From Xanthobacter sp. YC-JY1 (GTDB lineage: Bacteria > Pseudomonadota > Alphaproteobacteria > Rhizobiales > Xanthobacteraceae), in contig NZ_CP032674.1 of NCBI RefSeq assembly GCF_021730305.1, forward strand, positions 791,001 through 855,000: a stretch of DNA of 64,000 nucleotides, given 5' to 3'. Below, piece after piece: positions 15,667 through 26,000 of this stretch (position 1 is its first letter; each line of letters opens with the position of its first letter). The notes beneath the pieces are model-generated. The model worked only from the letters and a program-made list of their open reading frames with translations. It did not search any database and had not been told where the DNA came from. Made by a program: the position numbers and the translations under genes.

Positions 15667-16845
15667 TCACCCCCTCCTTGCCAGCATCGGCCAGTAGATG
15701 ATGACGAAGCCGGCGAATGCGGCGCACCAGCAGAATGCAGCAACCAGCATGAGAGGCGCCGTCCACTCGGGGAGCAGGGCCATGGCAATGCGGGCCATAA
15801 GCGCTGCGGCGACAAGGAGATAGACCGCGACGGTGCCGGGCGTCGTGGCGAGGGCCTGGCCGGAATGGCCGAGGGTCGCCCGTGTCATCATCGCCAAGGT
15901 CATGCCGCCGATGCCGCCGATGCCCCAGATGTGGAGACCGATAGCGGGGGGGATTTGGTTCGGCATGAGCGCCGACGCCCCAGCCGCCAGAAAGCCCAGC
16001 GCCACCAGCAGGAAGGCGCCGTGCAGCACCAGAACCAGCGGATCGGCGAAGGTCCGCCAGCCCCGCCAGCGGGCGAGCCGGGCCAGGGACGCAAGGCCGG
16101 CGGCGAGCAAGGCGAGGCCAGTCAAGTCTTTGTTGGGAAAGGCGATCCAGGCGATGAGGGCCAGCGCTGACAGGGCGAGGGCGTAGGCATCCCAGCGGTC
16201 GAACGCGGCGGGACGCTTCGCCTCGCCGCGGCGGGCCAGCCAATTGCCGGTGAAGCTCGGCACCACGCGGCCGCCGAAGAGGAGGATCAGGAAGACGATC
16301 AGCGCCAGCGCCGCCCGTCCGGCATGGTCGGCATCACCGGTGAAATGGGCCTCCAGATGGAAGGCGAGATTGGCGCCGGCGAGCAGCCCCACCACAGCTA
16401 TAACCTTGAGATTACGCCAGTTTTTCCCCGCCGCGATCTCCCGTGCCACCACCAGTGCGAAGACCACGAGGAAGGCGACGTCGATGACCGCCGCCGTCGC
16501 CCAGCCGATGCGGGCGGAGACGAGCACGGCGGCGCGGCCCGCAAACCAAAGCAGGGCAAGGCTTCCCAGCGCCTTTCCGGCGACCGGCAGGCGGCCGGTC
16601 CAGTTGGGGATGGCGGTGAGGAGGAAGCCGGCGATGACGGCCGCGCCATAGCCGAACAGCATCTCGTGGGCGTGCCATTCGACGGCGGAAAATTGAGTTG
16701 GCAGAATGACTTCGCCCAGAAACACCGCCGGCCAGACGGCGATGGCGACAAGGGCGAACAGGCCGGCGCCGAGGAAGAAGGGGCGGTAGCCCCGGCTCAG
16801 CAGGGGCGCGCCGGTGAAGGCGCGGAAGGTTGCGGCGGTGCGCAT
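15667..16845 (-). CDS. nnrS: NnrS family membrane protein
   Basis: A 392-residue protein with about 12 predicted membrane helices. It belongs to the NnrS family of haem- and copper-containing membrane proteins linked to denitrification and to relief from nitric oxide stress. Family marks are SRGYRPFFLGAGLFAL, SAVEWHAHEMLFGYGAAVIAGFLLTAIPNWTGR and GGRVVPSFTGNW, with conserved His residues that may bind haem. It is the last gene of the nitrate-respiration run, 33 bases after moaA on the same strand, which fits a role in handling NO made from nitrite. It could also have its own promoter. Confidence 0.9.
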   Translation of the reverse strand: MRTAATFRAFTGAPLLSRGYRPFFLGAGLFALVAIAVWPAVFLGEVILPTQFSAVEWHAHEMLFGYGAAVIAGFLLTAIPNWTGRLPVAGKALGSLALLWFAGRAAVLVSARIGWATAAVIDVAFLVVFALVVAREIAAGKNWRNLKVIAVVGLLAGANLAFHLEAHFTGDADHAGRAALALIVFLILLFGGRVVPSFTGNWLARRGEAKRPAAFDRWDAYALALSALALIAWIAFPNKDLTGLALLAAGLASLARLARWRGWRTFADPLVLVLHGAFLLVALGFLAAGASALMPNQIPPAIGLHIWGIGGIGGMTLAMMTRATLGHSGQALATTPGTVAVYLLVAAALMARIAMALLPEWTAPLMLVAAFCWCAAFAGFVIIYWPMLARRG

Positions 16846-16878
16846 ATCTATGTTCCTGAAATAAATAAAGAATTTTCC

Positions 16879-17910
16879 TCAGCCGCCGAGCGCGGACATG
16901 TGCCGCGACAGGGCCGGGGCGCCGCCGCGGGTGATGACGAAATCATGCCCGCGGGGCTTCGCGCGGATGGCGTCGGCGATGGCTTCGGTCATCGCGGCCT
17001 CGCCGCCGGAACGCAGGCAAGTCTTTAGATCCACAGCATTTTCCTGACCGAGGCAGGTGTAGAGAACGCCCGTCGCGCTTACCCGGATACGGTTACAGCT
17101 CTCGCAGAAGGAGTGGGATAGGGGGGTGATGAAGCCGATGCGGCCGCCGGTTTCCGCCACCCGGGCATAGCGGGCCGGGCCGCCGGTGCGGTCAAGCGTG
17201 TCGACCAGGGAAAAATGCTGCTCGACCAAGGCTCTGAGCCGGTCGAGGGGGAGATACTGGTCGACCCGGTCCACCCCCACGTCGCCCAGGGGCATGGTCT
17301 CGATGAAGGTGATGTCCATGCCGTGCCGGTGGGCGAATTCGATGAGTTTCACCACCTCATTCGGTGTGGAATCGGCGAGTGCCACCACGTTCAGTTTCAC
17401 AGTCAGTCCGGCAGTCAGCGCGGCGCGGATGCCGTCCATCACGACGGGCAACGATCCGCGCCGGGTGACTCGCTTAAAGGTATCCGGATCCAGCGTATCG
17501 AGGGACACATTCACCCGCCGCACTCCGAGCCGGGCGAGGTCGTCTGCGTGCCGGGCGAGCTGGGTGCCGTTGGTGGTCAGCGTCAGCTCCTTCAGCGCGC
17601 CGGAGGCGAGGTGGCGGGAGAGGGAGGCGACGAGGTCCATGATGCCCCGCCGCACCAGCGGCTCGCCGCCGGTGAGGCGCAGCTTGGTGACGCCCTGGCG
17701 GATGAAGGCGGTGGCGAGGCGGTCCAGCTCCTCGATGGAAAGCACCTCGTTGCGCGGCAGGAAGGTCATGTCCTCCGCCATGCAATAGACGCAGCGCAGG
17801 TCGCAGCGGTCGGTCACCGAGAGGCGCAGATAGGTGATGCGGCGGCCGAACAGGTCGATGAGCGAGCAGGGGGAGGCCGGCGCAGGGCAGGGGGCGATCT
17901 GGGTGGGCAT
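16879..17910 (-). CDS. moaA: GTP 3',8-cyclase MoaA (molybdenum cofactor synthesis)
   Basis: A 343-residue radical SAM enzyme that, with MoaC, turns GTP into cyclic pyranopterin monophosphate, the first step of molybdenum cofactor synthesis. The radical SAM cluster is in [11 protein letters not shown] (CxxxCxxC); the second cluster is in [20 protein letters not shown]. The GG at the very C terminus, needed for activity, is present. It lies in the nar run, three bases after the carbonic anhydrase gene. NarG needs Mo-bisMGD, so a nar-linked copy of moaA makes sense; a second housekeeping copy may exist elsewhere. Confidence 0.96.
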   Translation of the reverse strand: MPTQIAPCPAPASPCSLIDLFGRRITYLRLSVTDRCDLRCVYCMAEDMTFLPRNEVLSIEELDRLATAFIRQGVTKLRLTGGEPLVRRGIMDLVASLSRHLASGALKELTLTTNGTQLARHADDLARLGVRRVNVSLDTLDPDTFKRVTRRGSLPVVMDGIRAALTAGLTVKLNVVALADSTPNEVVKLIEFAHRHGMDITFIETMPLGDVGVDRVDQYLPLDRLRALVEQHFSLVDTLDRTGGPARYARVAETGGRIGFITPLSHSFCESCNRIRVSATGVLYTCLGQENAVDLKTCLRSGGEAAMTEAIADAIRAKPRGHDFVITRGGAPALSRHMSALGG

Positions 17911-17913
17911 GGG

Positions 17914-18750
17914 TCAGGCCTCCTCCGCCGCGCGGGCGGATGGCGAGGGAAAGGCGCCGCAGGCACATGCGCCGACGCCACAGGCCCCGAGTTCGGGGAA
18001 GGCCTCCGCGTCCATCTCCAGGAAGGCGGCGATGGCGTGCCGCCGCGCGGCGGTCATTGGCTCGAAGGGTGCGCCGATCAGCGTGTCGAGGGCCGGCAAA
18101 GCGGCGAAGTCCTCGGGCGAGGAGATGGTGGCGCCGAGGTCGCGCAGGAGGCCATCGCCGATGCCGTAGATCCAGCCGTGCACCGTGACCTGATGGCCGC
18201 GCGCCCAGGCGGACTTCATCACCGGCGTGGCGGCGAGGCGGCGCATCTGCAGGGCGACGTTCAGCTCGCACATGCGGTCGATCTGCCGGGCGGCATCTCC
18301 GGCCGCGGCGATCTCCCGGCGATGGCGGCAATAGAGGTCGACGATGGGGGCGAGCCAGTGATCCACCAGCGCGCCGCCGCCCGCGCCCGCCGCATTCTCG
18401 AGCGCCCGCCGCACGCCGCCGCAGCCATAATGGCCGCAGACGATGACATGGCGCACGCTGAGCACTTCCACGGCGAATTCCAGCACCGCCAGCATATTCA
18501 TGTCGCTGGAATGGATGACGTTGGCGATGTTGCGGTGGACGAACACTTCGCCGGGATCGAGCCCCACCACGTCGTTGGCCGGCACCCGGCTGTCGGAGCA
18601 GCCGACCCACAGGAAGCGCGGCGCCTGCTGCTCCGCGAGGCGGCGGAAGAAGGTGGGGTCCTCTTCCGTCTTGGCGCGCGCCCAGGCGAGATTGTTGTCG
18701 AACAATTCGTCGAGGATGCCGTCCGGGCGGGGGCGCTCAGCCGTGCCCAT
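17914..18750 (-). CDS. can: Beta-class carbonic anhydrase
   Basis: A 278-residue zinc enzyme interconverting CO2 and bicarbonate. The zinc ligands are visible: Cys and Asp in CSDSRVPAN, His and Cys in VCGHYGCGGV. The body follows the E. coli Can type (LDPGEVFVHRNIANVIHSSDMN, ATPVMKSAWARG). It is longer than usual (about 220) by a C-terminal tail with ELGACGVGACACG, an unusual cluster of four cysteines. ATG at 18750 lies within the end of the upstream gene (14-base overlap). Carbonic anhydrase inside a nitrate reductase operon is uncommon; it may deal with CO2/bicarbonate during anaerobic growth, which is inference. Confidence 0.9.
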   Translation of the reverse strand: MGTAERPRPDGILDELFDNNLAWARAKTEEDPTFFRRLAEQQAPRFLWVGCSDSRVPANDVVGLDPGEVFVHRNIANVIHSSDMNMLAVLEFAVEVLSVRHVIVCGHYGCGGVRRALENAAGAGGGALVDHWLAPIVDLYCRHRREIAAAGDAARQIDRMCELNVALQMRRLAATPVMKSAWARGHQVTVHGWIYGIGDGLLRDLGATISSPEDFAALPALDTLIGAPFEPMTAARRHAIAAFLEMDAEAFPELGACGVGACACGAFPSPSARAAEEA

Positions 18751-19126
18751 GGTCGCCCCCGCCGTGCCCTCCACCCCCGCAGCCGCCACCCCCGCCGCAG
18801 CCGCAGCCCTCATGGGCAGCGCCTTCGGCTTCGCGGGCGGCGGCGGCCGCATCGTCCTTCAGCGCCCATTCGGTCATGGTCCGAAGGCAGGTGGCGGCGG
18901 GGTCGGTGCTGCGCTCCAGCGCGGTCATCAGCGCCAGCCAGTCCTCGTCCCCCGCATGGTCGCCGAAGCGGGCGCAGGCGGAGGCGGCATAATCCGCCGC
19001 GCGCTCCCCATAGGGCGCCCCGGCCGCATCGGCGCGGGCGACGAGGGAGAGATCGCCGAGGCCGATGAGCGTCTCCTGTGCGAAGCGTTCATCGCGCAGG
19101 CGCCGCAGCAGGCTTCCGAGCAGCAT
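18737..19126 (-). CDS. Unrecognised nar-operon protein with Cys/Gly/His-rich tail
   Basis: A 129-residue protein that I cannot place in a family. The first 90 residues are helical and Ala-rich (MLLGSLLRRLRDERFAQETL, ACARFGDHAGDEDWLALMTALERS). The tail from about residue 107 is made almost only of Cys, Gly and His, with three Cys and several His, resembling metal-binding tails of nickel/zinc chaperones such as HypB-like or SlyD-like proteins. Its 3' end overlaps the carbonic anhydrase start by 14 bases, and it follows the parvulin gene by ten, so it is part of the nar run. A role in metal delivery to the reductase or to the carbonic anhydrase is a guess. ATG at 19126 fits the operon spacing. 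Confidence 0.7.
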   Translation of the reverse strand: MLLGSLLRRLRDERFAQETLIGLGDLSLVARADAAGAPYGERAADYAASACARFGDHAGDEDWLALMTALERSTDPAATCLRTMTEWALKDDAAAAAREAEGAAHEGCGCGGGGGCGGGGHGGGDHGHG

Positions 19127-19136
19127 GGCGGCCCCC

Positions 19137-19979
19137 TTATTGCACGAGGGGCGATTGGGCCCCTTCCATGGAGATGCCGCGAATGTCGGCGCGGCCGATG
19201 AGCAGGCTCACATACTGGCGCATGGCGGCGTGCCAGGAGGACAGCTCCAGATGGCCGGCAATGGCCTCCCGCACCATCTCGAACGGCAAGGCGCGCGCCT
19301 CCACGCGATGGGCGAGGCGGACGATGTGGAAGCCGTAGCGCGTCTCCACCGGCACGGGGTGGAGCGCGCCCGGCTCCATGGCCGCCAGCGCCGCCTCGAA
19401 CTCCGGCACCGTCTGGCCCCGGCCGATCTGGCCGAGGCTGCCGCCCACCTCGCGGGAGGGGCAGGCGGAAGCCTCGCGCGCGGCGGCCTCGAATGCCACG
19501 GCGCCGGAGAGAAGGCCGGTGAGCAGGGCTTCGGCCTGGTCCCGCGCCGCCTGCCGCGCGCCCGCATCGGCGGGGTCGGCGGCGATGAGGATGTGCGCCA
19601 CCTCGTAGAGGTCGCCGGTGCGGAAGAGGGCCGGGTTGCGTGCGAAATAGCGCCGGCAGGTGTCCTCGTCCGCCGTGGGCACCTTCACCTCTTCCTCGAG
19701 CAGAGCGCGGATGACCGCCTCTTCCTCGGTCTCGCGGCGGTCCTCGTCGTCCTCCTCCGGCACGGCGGCGATGCCGAGACGGTCGGCCTCGGCGAGGAGC
19801 AACTGGCGCACCACGAGGGCATGGGCGGCCGCCTGCCATGCCGCGGCGGGGTCGGCGGCCGCATGGTTCTGCGCCTCGCGGGCGATGTCGGCGCGGGAGA
19901 TGGCGACGCCATCCACGCGGATTTCCTGCGGCCTGCGGCCGGCTGGGCGGGGGGCGGTGAGGGTGACGATCTCGACCAT
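19137..19979 (-). CDS. Parvulin-type peptidyl-prolyl isomerase (NifM-like) of the nar operon
   Basis: A 280-residue protein without an obvious signal peptide, so it may stay in the cytoplasm. The N-terminal half is helical; the parvulin domain lies at about 125-230, with VAHILIAAD, GGSLGQIGRGQTVPEFEAAL and RYGFHIVRLAHR. A parvulin gene follows narGHJI in several proteobacteria; NifM does the analogous job for nitrogenase iron protein. Help in folding or cofactor loading of NarGH is therefore likely, but not shown. The start may be ATG 19979 or the GTG at 19988, which would overlap the narI stop by four bases. Confidence 0.85.
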   Translation of the reverse strand: MVEIVTLTAPRPAGRRPQEIRVDGVAISRADIAREAQNHAAADPAAAWQAAAHALVVRQLLLAEADRLGIAAVPEEDDEDRRETEEEAVIRALLEEEVKVPTADEDTCRRYFARNPALFRTGDLYEVAHILIAADPADAGARQAARDQAEALLTGLLSGAVAFEAAAREASACPSREVGGSLGQIGRGQTVPEFEAALAAMEPGALHPVPVETRYGFHIVRLAHRVEARALPFEMVREAIAGHLELSSWHAAMRQYVSLLIGRADIRGISMEGAQSPLVQ

Positions 19980-19984
19980 GGCCT

Positions 19985-20758
19985 TCACTCCGCCGGATTG
20001 CCGACGGGACGGGCGGCGGGGCGCACGGCCGCCGTCGCCGGCAGCGGGCGCGCGGCGACCGGCTTGCGCACGGGCCGGCGCGAGCGCACCACCTGATAGC
20101 CGGGCCGGCCGAGATACCAGACCGGCGCGCTCCACACATGCACGAGGCGGGTGAAGGGGAAGACGAGGAAGATCGTCATGCCCAGCACGAGGTGCGCCTT
20201 GAAGATGGGGCTCACGTCCGCGATATAGGCGGCCGCAGCTGGCTGGAGGGTGAGGATGCCCTGCGCCCAGTTCATGAACTTCACCATTTCGTGGCCGTCC
20301 ATGTGGTGGAGCGAGACGAAGATGGTGGAGAGGCCGAGCGTGAGCTGCACCCACAGCAGCAGCAGGATGGCGGTGTCGCCGAAGCTGGAGTTGGCCCGGA
20401 TGCGCGGATCGAACAGCCGGCGGTGGGCCAAAAGCGCGATGCCGATGAAGCACATGACCCCGGCGATGCCGCCCACGGTGATGGCGAGGCCCTGCTTGAA
20501 GGAATGCGAGATGCCCAGCGCATCGAACACCCAGATGGGGGTGAGGAGGCCGCCGGCATGGCCGATGAAGATGACGAGGATGCCCACATGGAAGAGGTTC
20601 GATCCCCAGCGCAATTGCCGCTTGCGCAGCAGCTGCGAGGAGCCGGTCTTCCAGGTGTATTGCTCGCGATCGAAGCGGATGAGGCTGCCGACGAGGAACA
20701 CCGTGAGGCAGAGGTAGGGATACCAGCCGAACAGGGCGGAATTGATGGCCTGGGACAT
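19985..20758 (-). CDS. narI: Respiratory nitrate reductase, gamma subunit (cytochrome b)
   Basis: A 257-residue membrane subunit that takes electrons from quinol and passes them by two b haems to NarH. Five helices are predicted; His residues in SNLFHVGILVIFIGHAGG and FKAHLVLGMTIFLVFPFTRLVH are the expected haem ligands. It begins MSQAINSALFGWYPYL, and AAGGAG lies seven bases before the ATG. The C terminus has an extra Arg/Pro/Ala-rich cytoplasmic tail of about 35 residues compared with E. coli NarI. It follows narJ by 11 bases. Confidence 0.96.
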   Translation of the reverse strand: MSQAINSALFGWYPYLCLTVFLVGSLIRFDREQYTWKTGSSQLLRKRQLRWGSNLFHVGILVIFIGHAGGLLTPIWVFDALGISHSFKQGLAITVGGIAGVMCFIGIALLAHRRLFDPRIRANSSFGDTAILLLLWVQLTLGLSTIFVSLHHMDGHEMVKFMNWAQGILTLQPAAAAYIADVSPIFKAHLVLGMTIFLVFPFTRLVHVWSAPVWYLGRPGYQVVRSRRPVRKPVAARPLPATAAVRPAARPVGNPAE

Positions 20759-20769
20759 GGTCGTCTCCT

Positions 20770-21504
20770 TCAGGCGGCAGGTTGGCGCGCGGGATGGCGC
20801 GCGTCGCGCTGGGCGGCGCGCAATTGGGTGCGGAAGCGATCGACGCCGCAGGAGGCAGCATCGCCGGGGCCGAAGGTGACGGCGGTTTCCTCCCACTCCT
20901 TGTCCAGGGCGGTGAGGTCGAGCGCGTTGAGGTCGGGGGCGGCGCGGTCTTCGGCTTCGCCCTCGGAGGTCGGGTTGGGCATCGTCACCGCTTCGGCGCC
21001 GGCAAGGTGGCGCACGGCGGTGAGCACGGCGGCATAGAGCGAGCCGCGCTCGGAGAGGCGCTCTTCCAGCGTGGCGAGGATGTGGTCCACGTCGGCGAGC
21101 AGCCCCTGCGCCTCCGTCTCCGGCCGGGTGGCGAGGAACTCCAGGAATAAGGGCAGGAAGTCCGGTAGCTCGTTGGCGTCGATGGCGAGGCCGCCCTGCG
21201 CGTAGAGCGCCGCGAGGTCCACCATGGCCTGCCCGCGGTCGCGGCTCTCCCCGTGCACATGCTCGAACAGGTGCAGGGACAGGCGCCGCGTGCGGTCGAA
21301 GAGGCTCACATAGGCCTCCTGCAGGTCGTAGAGGTCTTCGCCGGCCAGCGACCGCAGCAGCGGCATGATGCCGAGGCGGGTCGCGGCGTCGAGCCGGCCG
21401 TCTTCGGTGAGCGCCTCGGCGAGGTGGGGCGCCGCATCCTGCAGCGCCGCCTCGGGATAGAGGAGGAGGCGCGAGAGAGCCTTGAGGGTGAGATTGTCGG
21501 CCAT
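20770..21504 (-). CDS. narJ: Nitrate reductase molybdenum cofactor assembly chaperone
   Basis: A 244-residue cytoplasmic chaperone that binds NarG, supports insertion of Mo-bisMGD and iron-sulfur clusters and holds NarGH until it docks on NarI. The helical body has LKALSRLLLYPEAAL, SLFDRTRRLSLHLFEHVHGESRDRGQAMV and ELPDFLPLFLEFLA, the last two being family hallmarks. The ATG shares one base with the narH stop (TGATG). Its C-terminal 60 residues are acidic and variable. Confidence 0.95.
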   Translation of the reverse strand: MADNLTLKALSRLLLYPEAALQDAAPHLAEALTEDGRLDAATRLGIMPLLRSLAGEDLYDLQEAYVSLFDRTRRLSLHLFEHVHGESRDRGQAMVDLAALYAQGGLAIDANELPDFLPLFLEFLATRPETEAQGLLADVDHILATLEERLSERGSLYAAVLTAVRHLAGAEAVTMPNPTSEGEAEDRAAPDLNALDLTALDKEWEETAVTFGPGDAASCGVDRFRTQLRAAQRDARHPARQPAA

Positions 21505-23039
21505 CACTCGACCTCCATAGGGGTCTTGGCCCGGCGGCCGGGCGTGTGGGTAGGGCTGCCGAACAGGTTCACATCGCTGTCCCCGCCCGAGCAGCCATTG
21601 CCGAAGGAGAAGCCGCACGAGCCGCGCAGGTCGAACGGGTCTTCCCCCGCCTCGCGGTGGGCGGTGGGGATGACGAAGCGGTCCTCGTAATTGGCGATGG
21701 CCATCGTCTGGTACATGTCCTCGATGTCCGCGCCGGTGAGGCCGACCTTGGTGGCGATGCCCCCATCGATGCGCCCGTCCACCGTCTTCGCCCGCATGTA
21801 GGCGCGCATGGCGAGCATGCGTTCCAGCGCCAGGGCGACCGGCTCCTCGTTGCCGGCGGTGAGCAGATTGGCGAGGTAGCGCAGCGGGATGCGCAGCGAG
21901 CGCACGTCCGGCATCTCGCCATCCATGCCCATCTTGCCGGCGGTGGCGGCGGACTGGATGGGCGAGAGCGGCGGCACGTACCAGACCATGGGCAGGGTGC
22001 GGTATTCGGGATGGAGCGGGAAGGCGACCTTCCACTCCATGGCCATCTTCCAGATGGGCGAGATCTTCGCTGCCTCGATCCACGCATCCGGCACGCCATC
22101 GGCGCGGGCCTGGGCGATGACGGCGGGATCCTTGGGATCGAGGAAGAGGTCGAGCTGGGCCTGGTAGAGCTTCTTCTCGTCCTTCACGCTCGCCGCTTCC
22201 TCGATGCGGTCGGCGTCGTAGAGCAGCACGCCGAGATAGCGGATGCGCCCGACGCAGGTTTCCGAGCACACGGTGGGCTGGCCCGCCTCGATGCGTGGAT
22301 AGCAGAAGATGCACTTCTCCGACTTTCCCGAAGACCAGTTGTAATAGATCTTCTTGTAGGGGCAGCCCGACACGCACATGCGCCAGCCCCGGCACTTGTC
22401 CTGATCGATGAGGACGATGCCGTCCTCCTCCCGCTTGTAGATCGCGCCGGAGGGGCAGGCCGCCGCGCAGGTGGGGTTCAGGCAGTGCTCGCACAGGCGC
22501 GGCAGATACATCATGAAGGTGTTTTCGAACTGGCCGTAGATGTCGGCCTGCACGCCTTCAAAGTTCACGTCCTTGCGGCGCTTGGCGAACTCGCCGCCCA
22601 GGATCTCCTCCCAGTTCGGCCCCCACTCGATCTTCTCCATCCGCTCGCCGGAAACGAGGGAGCGCGGGCGGGCGGTGGGGAAGGCCTTCGATTCCTTGGC
22701 GGTGTGCAAATGCTCGTAATCGAAGGTGAAGGGCTCGTAGTAATCGTCGATCTCCGGCAGGTCCGGATTGGCGAAGATGTTGGCGAGCACCCGCCACTTG
22801 GCGCCGATGCGCGGCTCGATCTTGCCGTTCGCCTTGCGGCGCCAGCCGCCGTTCCACTTCTTCTGGTTCTCCCACTCGCGCGGATAGCCGACGCCGGGCT
22901 TGGTCTCCACATTGTTGAACCAGGCGTATTCGACGCCCTGGCGGCTCGTCCACACGTTCTTGCAGGTGACGGAGCAGGTGTGACACCCGATGCACTTGTC
23001 GAGGTTCAGCACCATGGCGATCTGGGCGCGGATCTTCAT
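21504..23039 (-). CDS. narH: Respiratory nitrate reductase, beta subunit (Fe-S)
   Basis: A 511-residue cytoplasmic subunit with four iron-sulfur clusters that carry electrons from NarI to NarG. Four cysteine groups are visible: KCIGCHTCSVTCKN, CEHCLNPTCAAACPSG, KCRGWRMCVSGCPYKK and KCIFCYPRIEAGQPTVCSETCVGR. In the third group a Trp replaces one Cys (RGWRMC), which is how NarH makes its [3Fe-4S] centre. The start at 23039 overlaps narG by four bases (ATGA). Full length for the family. Confidence 0.97.
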   Translation of the reverse strand: MKIRAQIAMVLNLDKCIGCHTCSVTCKNVWTSRQGVEYAWFNNVETKPGVGYPREWENQKKWNGGWRRKANGKIEPRIGAKWRVLANIFANPDLPEIDDYYEPFTFDYEHLHTAKESKAFPTARPRSLVSGERMEKIEWGPNWEEILGGEFAKRRKDVNFEGVQADIYGQFENTFMMYLPRLCEHCLNPTCAAACPSGAIYKREEDGIVLIDQDKCRGWRMCVSGCPYKKIYYNWSSGKSEKCIFCYPRIEAGQPTVCSETCVGRIRYLGVLLYDADRIEEAASVKDEKKLYQAQLDLFLDPKDPAVIAQARADGVPDAWIEAAKISPIWKMAMEWKVAFPLHPEYRTLPMVWYVPPLSPIQSAATAGKMGMDGEMPDVRSLRIPLRYLANLLTAGNEEPVALALERMLAMRAYMRAKTVDGRIDGGIATKVGLTGADIEDMYQTMAIANYEDRFVIPTAHREAGEDPFDLRGSCGFSFGNGCSGGDSDVNLFGSPTHTPGRRAKTPMEVE

Positions 23040-26000
23040 TGGGCCATCTCCTTTTCGGAAGCGGCCGGAAGCTCGTCCTCGAGCCAATCGACCTTGTTCA
23101 TCTTGCGCACCACCACGAACTCGTCGCGGTTGGCGCCGACCGTGCCGTAATAGTTGAAGCCGTAAGATTGCTGGGCGTAGCCGCCGATCATGTGGGTCGG
23201 CTTCAGCACGGTGCGCGTCACGGAATTATGGATGCCGCCGCGCTTGCCGGTCATTTCCGAGCCGGGGGTGTTAATGATCTTCTCCTGCGCGTGATACATC
23301 ATGGCCATGCCCGGCATGACGCGCTGGGAGACCACGGCGCGGGCGGTGAGCGCGCCGTTGGCGTTGAACACTTCCACCCAGTCATTGTCGGCAAGGCCGG
23401 CCGCGCGGGCGTCGTCCTCGCTGATCCAGATCACCGGCCCGCCCCGGTTGAGGGTGAGCATGAGAAGATTGTCAGTATAGGTGGAGTGGATGCCCCACTT
23501 CTGGTGCGGGGTGAGGAAGTTGAGCACGATTTCCTGGTTGCCGTTGGGCTTCGCGCCGCGATGGCCGGTGATGGTCTTCAGGTCCACCGGCGGCTTCCAG
23601 GTGACGAGCTCCTCGCCGAAGGCCCGCATCCACAGATGGTCCTGATAGAGCTGCTGGCGGCCGGTCAGCGTGCGCCAGGGGATCAGCTCGTGGACGTTGG
23701 TGTAGCCGGCATTGTAGCAGACCTTCTCGCTCTCGATGCCGGACCAGGTGGGCGAGGAGATGATCTTGCGCGGCTGCGCCTGCACATCGCGGAAGCGGAT
23801 TTTCTCGTCTTCCTTGGGCAATGCGAGATGAGCGTGCTCGCGACCGGTGTTCTTGGAAAGTGCTTCCCACGCCTTCACCGCCACCTCGCCATTGGTCTCC
23901 GGCGCCAGCATGAGGATGACCTCGGCGGCGTCGATGTCGGTCTCGATCTTGGCGAGGCCCTCGGCCGGGCCGTCGCGGTGGGTGCCGTTGAGGGCCTTGA
24001 GCGCCTCCACCTCATGCCCGGTCTTCCAGCTGATGCCCTTGCCGCCGTTGCCGATCTTCTCCATCAGCGGGCCGAGCGCGGTGAAGCGGGCGTAGGTCGC
24101 TGGATAGTCGCGCTCCACCACGGTGACGGTGGGCATGGTCTTGCCGGGAATGGGCTCCACCTCGCCGTTGCGCCAGTCCTTCACATCCAGCGCCTGCGCG
24201 ATCTCGGCGGGCGTGTCGTGGAGGATGGGGGTGAGCACAGTGTCCTCCTCCACGCCCAGCACTTCGGGTGCGACGGCGGAGAAGGTGCGGGCGAGGCCCT
24301 TGTAGATGTCCCAGTCGGAGCGGGCCTCCCATGCCGGGTCCACCGCCGCCGAGAGCGGATGGATGAAGGGGTGCATGTCCGAGGTATTGAGATCGTTCTT
24401 CTCGTACCAGGTGGCGGTGGGCAGCACGATGTCCGAGTAGACGCAGGTGGTGGACATGCGGAAGTCCAGCGTCACCAGGAGATCGAGCTTGCCGGTGGGC
24501 GCTTCCTCATGCCACGCGACTTCCGTGTTGCGCACCGCGCCCTCGCTGCCGAGGTCCTTGCCCATCACGCCGTGCTGGGTGCCGAGCAGGTGCTTGAGGA
24601 AGTATTCGTGCCCCTTGCCCGAAGACCCCAGCAGGTTGGAGCGCCAGACGAAGAGGTTGCGCGGCCAGTTGTCCGGGTGGTCCGGGTCGTGGCAGGAGAG
24701 TTCCAGCTCGCCGCTCTTCAGCCCCTCAGCCACATAGTCCTTCACCTCCTTGCCGGCGGCGTTGGCCTTGGCGGAGATGGATAGCGGGTTCTGCCTCAGC
24801 TGCGGGGCGGAGGGCAGCCAGCCCATGCGCTCGGCGCGGACATTGTAGTCGATGAAGCTCTTGTCCCATTCCCCCTTGGGCGCGGTGGGGGAGAGGATTT
24901 CGCCGGCGGTCAGCGTCTCGTAGCGCCACTGGTCCGTGTGCGCATACCAGAAGGAGGTGGCGTTTTGGTGCCGGGGCGGGCGCGACCAGTCGAGCCCGAA
25001 GGCCAGCGGCTGCCAGCCGGTCTGCGGCCGGAGCTTTTCCTGCCCCACATAATGCGACCAGCCGCCGCCCGACTGGCCGATGGCGCCGCAGAACACCAGG
25101 AGGTTGATGACCCCCCGGTAGTTCATGTCCATGTGATACCAGTGGTTCATGGCCGCGCCGATGATGATCATCGAACGCCCGTTGGTCTTCTCTGCATTGG
25201 TGGCGAACTCGCGCGCCACGGTGATGATGGCATCCCGCTTCACGCCGGTGATGCGCTCCGCCCAGGCGGGGGTGAAGGGCACGTCCTCGTCATAGGAGAC
25301 GGCGACGTTGCCGCTGCCGAAGCCGCGGTCGAGGCCGTAATTGGCCATCATGAGATCGTAGACGGTGGCGACCTTCATCACGCTGCCGTCCGCACCCTGG
25401 ATGAGGCGGACGGGCAGGTTGCGCGTCAGCACCTCGCCATGGTCGGTGGAAACGAAATGCTCGGTGGCGCGGCCGCCGAAATAGGGGAAGTCCACGGCCG
25501 CGATCTCGTCCGCATGGTCTTCCAGCGAGAGGCGTAGGCGCAAAGCGCGGCCGGTACCGTCCTTCTCCTCCAGGTTCCATTTCGCCTGCTCGCCCCAGCG
25601 GTGGCCGATGGAGCCGACGGGGGCGACGAGATCGCCGCTCGCCTCATCGAACGCGACAGTCTTCCACTCGGGATTGTTGGCCTCGCCGAGGCCGCCGGGC
25701 AGGTCGGAGGCGCGCAGCATCCGCTCCGCCACGAGCCGCCCCTCCTGCTCCACGAGGCGCACGAGGAAGGGCATGTCCGAGTAACGACGCAAGTAATCGT
25801 CGAAGTAGGGCACCTGCCGGTCGAGGTGATATTCGCGCAGGATCACATGGCCCATGGCCAGCGCCAGCGCCGCGTCGGTGCCCTGCTTGGGATTCAGCCA
25901 GATGTCGGCGAACTTGGTGGCCTCGGCATAATCCGGCGTCACCACTGCGCTCTTGGTGCCCTTGTAGCGCACCTCGGTGTAGAAATGGGCATCCGGCGTG

